Positions 8,610 through 15,742 of a DNA stretch of 64,000 nt are shown here, piece by piece. The stretch spans positions 1 to 64,000 of the forward strand of contig JAUMVD010000002.1 of assembly GCA_030530285.1 (NCBI GenBank), given 5' to 3'. A model generated the notes under the pieces. It saw nothing but the letters and a program-made list of their open reading frames with translations. It searched no databases and was not told the DNA's origin. Position numbers and translations under genes: made by a program. Each line of letters begins with the position of its first letter. Within the stretch, counting starts at the first letter, position 1. The DNA is from Bacillota bacterium. GTDB taxonomy: Bacteria > Bacillota > Clostridia > Peptostreptococcales > Anaerovoracaceae.

Positions 8610-10933
8610 TCTATTCCCTTCTTAACCAGCTTGTACTCCTTGAATGACTTTCTCTTCTTTTTCCCCTTATTCTTCTTTATTTTACCAGATTTTTCTGGTT
8701 TTTCAATCCTGTCAGGCGTTTCATCAGACTTTTCGTTCCTGCCCCGCATGAACTTTCTTTCTCTCTTTGGTCTGTTTTTATCTTTTTTGCCTTTTTTATC
8801 CTTGTCTTTATCTTTTTTCTTGCGTCTTCGTTTGAGTTTTTTCAGCATGGTCTGCCTGTCCTCTTCGGAGACTTTGAACACGCTGTAAGACGCCTTGTTT
8901 CCGATATCCATGGCCTCCTTGTCAGGTTCCCGGCCGATTTTCTCCATGTGTCTGTATATGGCTCTGACCGCTTCCCTCGGCTCGCCTTTTCGGAACAGTC
9001 TCCTCCTGTCACGGATCTTCCTGATGGCCTTGATGGCCTTCAGCACCAGATATACGATGAGGATCAAAAGCCCTATGGCAGCCAAAATACCCAGCGCGAT
9101 CAAAGGCTTCTTCGGCAGTTTCTTGCCGCCGGCATTCGTCTTGTTTTTGCCTTCGACGACATTCGGGTTCTCTCTGTTTTCTTTGGACTTATCGAATAGC
9201 GGATCCTTCTTCTTGGAAGAAATGCCGATGTTATAATCCGCCTCTTTCATCAGGCTCATATACGATGGACAGACTTCTACCGGTACGAATCCGATCCCGT
9301 CCACATAGATCTCACACCATGCGTGGGCGTTCTGCCTCGGCACATTGACTGTGGTCTGCCCCGCCGCCACATCTCTCTGGGTGATGAGATATCCTTCGAC
9401 GTATCTTGCCGGGATTCCGTAATACCTGAAGATCATGACCGCAGCCGTGGCGAAGTGAGCATCATAACCGTTATGTGAGGAGAAGATATTCTCCATTGCG
9501 GAATACTTTTTCTTATATTCGGTCAGGGTGTCGCTGTAGGTGAAGTTGGCTCCGATCAGCTGTCTGATCTTTTTGATGGCTGTATTGTAATCAACATGTC
9601 CGCGCTTTTGGTCGCCCTTGTCCTCGTTCATGGCCATGTTGAGCACTTCTCTGTCCTCATCGGAAATATAGGTATATTTCTGATAGATATACGCATTGTA
9701 GTGACTCTCGTTTTCGAGATAGGAATACTGTTCCGCCGCCGTCACCTTATTCGTATAGAACTTCGAGGCGATATTGGTCCAGTCGGATACCTTGTTCGGC
9801 GCTGTGGTGAATGAATACTCCTTGACCTTGGTCATTTTGCCGCCAGTCAGGAAATTGTCATTCCAGTTCTTCACGCCCTGCACGCCCTCGATGGAAATCT
9901 CATACGGGATGTAGGCAAATCTCTTGTCCGCATCGATATTCTCAACGGTCACTCTGTTCTGGATATCGTGATAGGCCAGATTGAGCTTCTTCTTGCCGCC
10001 CTGCTCCGCCAGCGCCGCTGACTGGCTGATCTGGCCCAGCGCGTTGAATCCGTTTTCTTTGAGCCAGAAGAACAGATCGCCGTCATCATAATACGTGGTA
10101 TAGGACATCGGCTTCCAGCCGTCCTTCTCCAGAACATCTCCCACAAATCCTCTCAGGTACAGTGAGTCGGGATTGCTCATGGTGACCTTGAGCGCCGTGC
10201 CGTTTCCGGTCTTTCTGGTCTTCATGGTCAGATCTCCGTTATGGAGCGGATTCTGTCCGTAGTATGAATTGATGGCTTCGGACTGGACGCTTTCCCGGTA
10301 GCTGTCCACCAGAGCCGGTCTGTCCGTCAGCTTGGTGATGGCCGGAACGCATATGATCAGGAACGACAGTCCTATGACGACTGCCGCGTATATCAACCCT
10401 CTCAGGGCTTTTTTCGTATCGTTCACATCGGAGTTGACGATGAACAGCAAAACCCCCGCTGTCAGGACAGCTACAGCCAGTACCGAAGGATGCAGGCCCC
10501 ATATCACGGATGGCAATCCGACAAGCAAGACGTAAAGTATGATCATCCACTTGTTTCTGCTGAAGGATATCAGAATGCCGACAGCCAGCATCGCCAGCAG
10601 AACGAAGGTCAGAAACCGTCCGTTCTCTTCCCCGGCATCCGCCAGTTGTTTCAGGAATACACCATCTACGGACGCCAGGTGTCTCGCGGCGATATTCCAG
10701 GTCCTGATCATGCCGCCAGTGAAGGTGCCCGTAGGCCAGTCACTGCGGCTCCAGCTCAGTCCGAAGGTGGTCAGAAGCACCATAAAAGAACCGATACCCA
10801 TAATGATACCGATGGCTGCATTCTTGGCGTATCTGATCAGTACATCAATGTCCAGATCCGGTCTGCCTTTTTTCTTATTTGGCTGTTCCGACTTATTGGA
10901 AGTCTTTTGGTCTGTATAAGGTAACCGTTCCAT
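8588..10933 (-). CDS. TgpA-like transglutaminase-fold membrane protein lacking the catalytic Cys
   Basis: A 781-aa polytopic protein. The first third holds about five membrane helices, the middle an extracellular domain with a transglutaminase core, then one more helix and a cytoplasmic tail that is extremely Lys/Arg-rich. In active members the core reads GxCEHYA; here it reads GYDAHFAT, with Asp491 where the nucleophilic Cys should be. The NAHAW His (His537) remains, and the acidic third residue is Glu553 (VPVEV). It therefore looks like a pseudo-enzyme or a binding module. I chose the ATG at 10933, preceded by AAAGG, rather than the longer reading from 11041, because it overlaps the DUF58 gene by only 41 bases. 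MoxR, DUF58 and this family form a known gene trio. Confidence 0.85.
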   Translation of the reverse strand: MERLPYTDQKTSNKSEQPNKKKGRPDLDIDVLIRYAKNAAIGIIMGIGSFMVLLTTFGLSWSRSDWPTGTFTGGMIRTWNIAARHLASVDGVFLKQLADAGEENGRFLTFVLLAMLAVGILISFSRNKWMIILYVLLVGLPSVIWGLHPSVLAVAVLTAGVLLFIVNSDVNDTKKALRGLIYAAVVIGLSFLIICVPAITKLTDRPALVDSYRESVQSEAINSYYGQNPLHNGDLTMKTRKTGNGTALKVTMSNPDSLYLRGFVGDVLEKDGWKPMSYTTYYDDGDLFFWLKENGFNALGQISQSAALAEQGGKKKLNLAYHDIQNRVTVENIDADKRFAYIPYEISIEGVQGVKNWNDNFLTGGKMTKVKEYSFTTAPNKVSDWTNIASKFYTNKVTAAEQYSYLENESHYNAYIYQKYTYISDEDREVLNMAMNEDKGDQKRGHVDYNTAIKKIRQLIGANFTYSDTLTEYKKKYSAMENIFSSHNGYDAHFATAAVMIFRYYGIPARYVEGYLITQRDVAAGQTTVNVPRQNAHAWCEIYVDGIGFVPVEVCPSYMSLMKEADYNIGISSKKKDPLFDKSKENRENPNVVEGKNKTNAGGKKLPKKPLIALGILAAIGLLILIVYLVLKAIKAIRKIRDRRRLFRKGEPREAVRAIYRHMEKIGREPDKEAMDIGNKASYSVFKVSEEDRQTMLKKLKRRRKKKDKDKDKKGKKDKNRPKRERKFMRGRNEKSDETPDRIEKPEKSGKIKKNKGKKKRKSFKEYKLVKKGIEWINLSE

Positions 10934-12002
10934 ACTCCATGAGCCTTTCGATGTCTCTGCCTTTATCTGAAACGTAAATATAACTTGAAAATTCTCTGCT
11001 TGCTCCCGCTTCCACATATCTGGCAGCGGAAGACTTGTCATCCTTTCGGTAAGGAGATGATATGAATTCTCTTACCGCGATCCAGTAGGACTCCTCATCA
11101 TCTACCCTGTAGGAAACGAACTCCTCTTCCAGATAGTCATACCATCCTATCGTGTGATTGATCTGTCTGCCCAGCAGCGTGAAGCTTAATGACGAAGCAA
11201 AAACTGCAGCCTGTTCGATTTCCTCGGCTGACTTTCCTGCCTTTGCGCCGTCATCCAGTCCTTTGTCTACGATGACCATGACCTTGTTTTCGATCGGCAG
11301 CCCAAACTCCCGGATCACCAGTTCATCCACCTTGCTGCTGAGTTTCCAGTGGATGGCTTTGACCTTGTCGCCCATCTGGTATTCCCGGATATCAAATGTC
11401 TCGGCAGGGTCGCCGCCGCTTCGGTAAGCCGAATATTTATAGCTCTCCATGTCATACGTCGCCAGTTCATCAGGCGGCAGCTGCGCCTCCGTCAGCTTCG
11501 GCATGAAGTGGATCAGTCGTTTCTCATCTTCGCCTTTGAGCCTTCTCGGCTCTACCTTAAGAAGCCCCAGAGGATCCGTCACGCCGACTTCTTTGATGCT
11601 GATTCTGATGCATCCGCACCTGTCCTCTTTGACGGCAAAGTCCACGTTCGCGGTCTTTTTGGTTCCTACGGAAAGATAGTGCGCTTCCTCATCCCGTTCA
11701 TCGGTGAGCAGATTCTCCACTACGGTGACGATCCGGCACATAAAAATCGGCAGCTTCCCCTTGTTCTCTACCTTGAGAACGATGTGGGCCGGTTCTCCCC
11801 GCACGCCCTGCAGAGGAGCTTCCAGATCGACCTTAAGATTTCTGCCTGTGATGTTTGCGGTGATGATGGCTCCGAAAATAAGCAAAAGAAGCACAACAAG
11901 CAGCAATACTGCATATTTGGCTTCTGAGTAGAAATATAGAGCCGCAGAAAGAATCAATAAAATAAATATAAATAAACTTCTGATGTTGAATGGTTTCATC
12001 AC
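10893..12002 (-). CDS. DUF58 domain membrane protein
   Basis: A 369-aa protein with two closely spaced N-terminal membrane helices (about 8-45), an extracellular beta-rich region (about 50-170) and the DUF58 signature near residues 195-225 (AYRSGGDPAETFDIREYQ and GDKVKAIHWKLSS). The part after this resembles a von Willebrand A-like fold (KVMVIVDKG). DUF58 proteins are regularly encoded beside MoxR ATPases and transglutaminase-like membrane proteins and are thought to act with them in assembling or activating envelope complexes. Its ATG overlaps the stop of the MoxR gene by four bases, and its end overlaps the next gene, so the three are translationally coupled. Biochemical function is unknown. 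Confidence 0.9.
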   Translation of the reverse strand: MMKPFNIRSLFIFILLILSAALYFYSEAKYAVLLLVVLLLLIFGAIITANITGRNLKVDLEAPLQGVRGEPAHIVLKVENKGKLPIFMCRIVTVVENLLTDERDEEAHYLSVGTKKTANVDFAVKEDRCGCIRISIKEVGVTDPLGLLKVEPRRLKGEDEKRLIHFMPKLTEAQLPPDELATYDMESYKYSAYRSGGDPAETFDIREYQMGDKVKAIHWKLSSKVDELVIREFGLPIENKVMVIVDKGLDDGAKAGKSAEEIEQAAVFASSLSFTLLGRQINHTIGWYDYLEEEFVSYRVDDEESYWIAVREFISSPYRKDDKSSAARYVEAGASREFSSYIYVSDKGRDIERLMEYGTVTLYRPKDFQ

Positions 12003-12952
12003 TTAGGTGCCTTCACTGTATTCAGGATGTCTGTAAGGATCTTTACTGCTGTCGCCTCTTCAAGCTGCGCCTTCGGCTGCAGTATGATCCTGTGGGCGCA
12101 TACATCTGTAAATACGGACTGTACGTTTTCCGGAGTAACGAAATTCATCCCCTTAATAAAGGCGTCTGCCTTTGACATATCTGCCAGAGCGATAGCGCCG
12201 CGCGGACTCAGTCCCAGCTTGATGAGCTGATGTCTTCTGGTGGCCTCCGCCAAAGCAGTAATATACATGTAAATCTTATCGTCCACATAGGTCATTCTGA
12301 CCTGCTGTTTCATCTGCACGATATCCTGCGCGCTGATGACAGAGTTAACCTGTTCCAGCGGGTCGGCATTGCTTCTGTCCTTCAGGATCTGAAGCTGCGC
12401 CTTGGTGTTCGGATATCCCATGGAAATCTGAATCATGAATCTGTCCAGCTGTGCCTCCGGCAGCATCTGGGTACCGATGGTGCCGATCGGGTTCTGGGTA
12501 GCCATGACGATAAACGGTTCCGGCAGCTTGTATGTCTGCCCGTCAACGGAAATCATGCCCTCCTGCATGACCTGCAAAAGCGCCGACTGCGTTTTACTGG
12601 ATGTTCTGTTGATCTCATCCGCCAGCAGGAAGTTGCAGGAAGCTGCACCGTGGACATACGAAAACTTCCCGGTCTCCTTATTGTACATGGTAAATCCGGT
12701 AATATCCGAAGGAACGACGTCCGGTGTAAACTGCACTCTCCTGAATTTGAGTCCCATGGCCTTGCTGAATGCCAGCGCCATGGTGGTCTTGCCGACTCCG
12801 GGTATGTCGTCGATCAGTATGTGTCCCCCTGCCATGATAGCGGTCATCGCTCTGTCAATTACTGCATCCTTGCCGATGATTGCTTTCTTTACTTCGTTTC
12901 TGACTGCTACGATTCTGTTATCCACAAATATATCCTCCCTGTTATGCTCCAT
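11999..12952 (-). CDS. MoxR-family AAA+ ATPase
   Basis: A 317-aa cytoplasmic ATPase. Walker A is GVGKTT (52-57), Walker B is LLADEIN, and the pore region has the MoxR pattern ITGFTMYNKETG. The C-terminal lid domain contains the sensor 2 motif SPRGA. MoxR ATPases act as chaperone-like motors that insert cofactors or activate partner complexes, usually with DUF58/VWA proteins. It lies eight bases after the DUF2149 gene and overlaps the DUF58 gene by four bases. Its neighbours suggest that it works on the MotA/TolQ-type channel or on the anchored proteins of this operon. Length and motifs are typical. Confidence 0.94.
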   Translation of the reverse strand: MEHNREDIFVDNRIVAVRNEVKKAIIGKDAVIDRAMTAIMAGGHILIDDIPGVGKTTMALAFSKAMGLKFRRVQFTPDVVPSDITGFTMYNKETGKFSYVHGAASCNFLLADEINRTSSKTQSALLQVMQEGMISVDGQTYKLPEPFIVMATQNPIGTIGTQMLPEAQLDRFMIQISMGYPNTKAQLQILKDRSNADPLEQVNSVISAQDIVQMKQQVRMTYVDDKIYMYITALAEATRRHQLIKLGLSPRGAIALADMSKADAFIKGMNFVTPENVQSVFTDVCAHRIILQPKAQLEEATAVKILTDILNTVKAPK

Positions 12953-12960
12953 CCGGTAGT

Positions 12961-13266
12961 TTATTCTACCTTGACATAGTATTGTCCTGTATCTTCATCA
13001 TAATAGACCTTGCCTTTTTCCACAAGGTTTTGTTCGATTCCGTCTTCGGAAATCTGTTCGCTGTCGACTTTTGCCGGATCGTCGATTTTTTTGACCTTAT
13101 TCTGATTGATATCCACGTTCCAGTTGATGACTACGGCAAGCATCATGCCGACTGCCAGCACCAGCATGGCATCGGACAGGTTCGTCGTGCTCTCCATAGG
13201 ATTAACATCCTCTTCCTGTCGCTTCGCGGCGGCATGGAGTCTGCCTGCTCCTGATCTCCTAAGCAT
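12961..13266 (-). CDS. DUF2149 protein, ExbD/TolR-like partner of the channel
   Basis: A 101-aa protein with a cytoplasmic N-terminus, one membrane helix (about 30-50) and a small extracellular domain. The helix begins SDAMLVLAVGMM. This matches the proton-carrying helix of ExbD/TolR (DVMLVLLIIFM in ExbD), with Asp32 in the place of the essential Asp. DUF2149 proteins are usually encoded next to MotA/TolQ/ExbB channel proteins, as here: the ATG overlaps the end of the channel gene by eight bases. The C-terminal part is acidic, with a YYDEDTGQYYV motif. Likely role: the second subunit of a proton-driven membrane motor. The family is clear; the mechanism is inferred from the helix match. Confidence 0.85.
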   Translation of the reverse strand: MLRRSGAGRLHAAAKRQEEDVNPMESTTNLSDAMLVLAVGMMLAVVINWNVDINQNKVKKIDDPAKVDSEQISEDGIEQNLVEKGKVYYDEDTGQYYVKVE

Positions 13267-14149
13267 TGGCTGCGCCCCCTCTCTGCTGCGCCCTTCGGGC
13301 TACGATCTGCTGTGCCTCCAAAAAGGCTGCTTTCTGGAAATCCTGTGTCAGCGCAGAGGCTCCCAGCTTTTCTCGCTTGGCGGCAAGGATCTGCTTATAT
13401 ACGGAGACGATCTCGTCCTTTTGTGCGTTCTGCGCTTCTTTATACTCCCTGCTATAAGGGGAGACCGCAGGCTTTGCCGGAGCAGGGGTCTGCTCCGCCT
13501 GGCTGTAATCCACTTCGTTCTTGACCTCATCCAGCACGCATTCCATCAGTGTTTCCAGCATCGACATATAGTTATTATACCATCTTTTCCGGATTGTTGA
13601 TATACAAAGCGCTACCGCGGCGACGGCAAGTCCGGCTACCGTGGTGTCAAAGGCGATGAGCAGTGATGTAGACAGCGTATAGGTATCTCCCTGTCCCAGG
13701 GCGATGATTCCGGGACCGAGGGGAATCAGGGTGCCCATGAGTCCGAACATCGGTCCTACTTTGGCGATCAAATCGCTTCTTCGAGTGCGACGGTCATAAA
13801 AATCCTGCTCTTCCGCGATGAGTCGTATGGCCAGACTTTCACGCATCAGATCCGTGAGCTCCGGATGTCTCGTCACTTCTACCAACGCTTCCTTCTGTCT
13901 GATGAGCAAAGCGCTCTCGCTGATTTTATCCGCTACATGGCCTTTGCCTGCGGATCTGATGTCATCCACCAGGGCAGGCATTTTGACGTTGAGATACCTG
14001 TGTTCCTGTATGTACTCAACGATCAGCGTTCCCAGTAAAAAAATCGTGAAGGCTGCCAGAAGAATCAGTATGATCATGACCGGATATTTGAGTCCGGATG
14101 ACATGGCTCTTAGTGTTCCCGTTACGCCTTCCTGAAAGATATCAAGCAT
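13259..14149 (-). CDS. MotA/TolQ/ExbB proton channel family protein
   Basis: A 296-aa membrane protein. One helix lies near the N-terminus (about 20-42), a long cytoplasmic loop follows, then two helices carry the family signature (ARS region at about 150-200: KVGPMFGLMGTLIPLGPGI and AFDTTVAGLAVAAVALCIS). A cytoplasmic tail of about 80 residues is Ala/Gln-rich and probably coiled. I chose the ATG at 14149 because GGAAAGGACTG precedes it, rather than an earlier start. It is the first gene of the operon that continues with DUF2149, MoxR, DUF58, the transglutaminase-like protein, the anchored protein, the phosphoesterase and the Crp-type regulator. Such channels convert ion flow into mechanical work on a surface partner; that partner is unknown here. 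Confidence 0.9.
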   Translation of the reverse strand: MLDIFQEGVTGTLRAMSSGLKYPVMIILILLAAFTIFLLGTLIVEYIQEHRYLNVKMPALVDDIRSAGKGHVADKISESALLIRQKEALVEVTRHPELTDLMRESLAIRLIAEEQDFYDRRTRRSDLIAKVGPMFGLMGTLIPLGPGIIALGQGDTYTLSTSLLIAFDTTVAGLAVAAVALCISTIRKRWYNNYMSMLETLMECVLDEVKNEVDYSQAEQTPAPAKPAVSPYSREYKEAQNAQKDEIVSVYKQILAAKREKLGASALTQDFQKAAFLEAQQIVARRAQQRGGAANA

Positions 14150-14227
14150 ATGTTTACAGTCCTTTCCTTTATTTGCGCTATGGCAAAGCATACACATATA
14201 CTATATCAATTCTCGGAAACGCCATTC

Positions 14228-14238
14228 GTTATTATAAC
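14228..14238 (-). promoter_or_regulatory. Predicted extended -10 promoter of the channel/MoxR operon
   Basis: On the minus strand TGTTATAAT (TGn followed by TATAAT at 14231-14236) forms an extended -10 inside a short palindrome, GTTATTATAAC. A -35 match is poor. Transcription from here would give a leader of about 75 bases. Confidence 0.45.
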
Positions 14239-14292
14239 AACATTTGCGTATCCTTTGCCACCTTTTCACCTGCATGTTCACAAGAACTCCAT

Positions 14293-14325
14293 AAAAAAGG
14301 AGGTGCCGTCTCTCACGACACCTCC
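14293..14325 (-). terminator. Terminator of the 408-aa secreted protein gene
   Basis: On the minus strand GGAGGTGTCG pairs with CGGCACCTCC (10 bp, one G-U) around a 7-base loop, followed by six T residues. Confidence 0.92.
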
Positions 14326-14356
14326 GCATGTTCCGACCGGAAGTTTCTTTCGGTTG

Positions 14357-15583
14357 CTATTTGATTTTCTTCGTGATCACTACATCACTCCACTCGCCGA
14401 ATGCCTTTGCCTGCTTCGGGGTGTAATAATAAGCTCTTACCTTGACGTTGTATTTCTTGCCTTTTTTGAGCTTCTTTATCTTCTTGGTCGTCAGGTTCTC
14501 AACGTTGACTGTCTTCCACGCTGACTTGCCCTTCAGCTGATACGCTACCTGTACTCCTGCCGCATCTCCATCCACGCCGTAAGTAACCGTGAAGGCCTTC
14601 TTCGCTACGGCGATCTTCGAAATCTGAACCGATGGGACAACCGCCTCATCATCTGTAGTCTTTGGCGTAGGGAACAGTGTCGCATCTCCGACTTCCGCCA
14701 GCTGCGCACCGGTCGGCTGCAGACCTAAATCAACTACTGTATCGACTCCGTCTACCTTCTTGACGTAACTCCAGCCCGTAATACTCTTATCGGCAAAAGT
14801 CGCAGGCAGAGCTACCGTCATTGCGGCGTTTTCGCTGTCAAAGTAAATGGTCTCGCCATTGACGTCGATGGTCTCGTCAAACGGAAGCACCAGATCGAGT
14901 CCCGTCCTGGCGCCGGACATGGACTGCATGCCGCCTGTATCCGTCGTCGTGTCCTTGATGCCCAGGAACGATCTGTCCACATCATCGACCCAATTGGCCG
15001 CCTCAATATCCGCGATCGCTGTGTCAGGATAATTCATGACCCCGCCATTCAGATACTTGTATTCAAGGGCAAGTACCGGCTTGACCGCTGTAGGCTCTCC
15101 CCAGTTATATGATCCGGTGGCGCTGTCATACTTCAGGTCGAGATAGGTGCCTACCGGAGATGTTCCGTTGAGTCTGTCAATGAAGTTTCCGAATTTATAG
15201 TGTTTTTCGCCATCCCAGTTATATACGCCGAAAAGATCGCCGACGCTGTAACCGGCATCATTAATGATTGCCTCATAAGAAACACCTTTGGTAACTTTAT
15301 ATACATTTACACTGGCGGTAGGGTTTTTATACCACATGTATATCGCCGGGTCGCTTTCGCTTCCGATATCCGCCAGAGCTTCGAATTCAGCTTTGGTGTA
15401 TTCCTTGACTGTTTTTGTTCCTTCGAATGTGGCTCCATCATCATTCGTATAACTTACGGTGACATAATAGCCGCCTTCTTCGACTTCTGCATTGGCCTGC
15501 ACAGCGCCAAAGACGCCGAATACTGTGAATGCCATGATGAACGACAGCACATATGACAACACTTTTTTCTTAGTTGTAACCAT
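14357..15583 (-). CDS. Secreted protein of unknown function with C-terminal Fn3-like domain
   Basis: A 408-aa protein with a signal peptide (about 1-32: basic start, hydrophobic core, then VQANA as a likely cleavage site). The middle region (about 35-300) is beta-rich and shows short motifs such as GVSYEAIINDAGYSVGDLF, reminiscent of the molybdopterin-binding-like or DUF4430-like modules of surface proteins, but I cannot assign it. The last 90 residues look like a fibronectin type III or similar Ig fold (KIAVAKKAFTVTYG, then KKYNVKVRAYY). There is no LPxTG and no C-terminal helix, so it is probably released or held non-covalently. It has its own promoter and terminator. AGGAAAGGA precedes the ATG. 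The same Fn3-style tail occurs in the papain-like proteins at 38.9-43.2 kb. Confidence 0.72.
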   Translation of the reverse strand: MVTTKKKVLSYVLSFIMAFTVFGVFGAVQANAEVEEGGYYVTVSYTNDDGATFEGTKTVKEYTKAEFEALADIGSESDPAIYMWYKNPTASVNVYKVTKGVSYEAIINDAGYSVGDLFGVYNWDGEKHYKFGNFIDRLNGTSPVGTYLDLKYDSATGSYNWGEPTAVKPVLALEYKYLNGGVMNYPDTAIADIEAANWVDDVDRSFLGIKDTTTDTGGMQSMSGARTGLDLVLPFDETIDVNGETIYFDSENAAMTVALPATFADKSITGWSYVKKVDGVDTVVDLGLQPTGAQLAEVGDATLFPTPKTTDDEAVVPSVQISKIAVAKKAFTVTYGVDGDAAGVQVAYQLKGKSAWKTVNVENLTTKKIKKLKKGKKYNVKVRAYYYTPKQAKAFGEWSDVVITKKIK

Positions 15584-15639
15584 GTTCTTCCTTTCCTCTC
15601 ATTAGCTTTAACGTTTCTGATAATCCATATTATGGGTAT

Positions 15640-15668
15640 ATTATATGGTTGCTGCTGATGACTGTCGG
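15640..15668 (-). promoter_or_regulatory. Predicted promoter of the 408-aa secreted protein gene
   Basis: On the minus strand CCGACA (15663-15668), a 17-base spacer and TATAAT (15640-15645). The leader would be about 50 bases. Confidence 0.5.
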
Positions 15669-15680
15669 TTGCTTTAGCAG

Positions 15681-15718
15681 ACTAAAAAACAAAAAGTGTT
15701 GCTTTCACAACACTTTTT
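15681..15718 (-). terminator. Terminator after the 1808-aa surface protein gene
   Basis: An 11-bp perfect stem (15691-15701 with 15708-15718) with a 6-base loop, followed on the minus strand by a T-rich run. Confidence 0.9.
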
Positions 15719-15742
15719 ATCACCGTTCTTTTTGGCTGGCCT

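Noticed and set aside
8588-8900. Possible frameshift in the Lys/Arg-rich end of the transglutaminase-like gene
   Set aside because: The low-complexity tail stays in one frame to a stop that overlaps the next gene normally; charged tails are usual in this family.
14150-14356. Small RNA gene in the spacer before the channel operon
   Set aside because: The spacer is explained by a terminator for the neighbouring gene and one promoter; no further conserved structure was seen.
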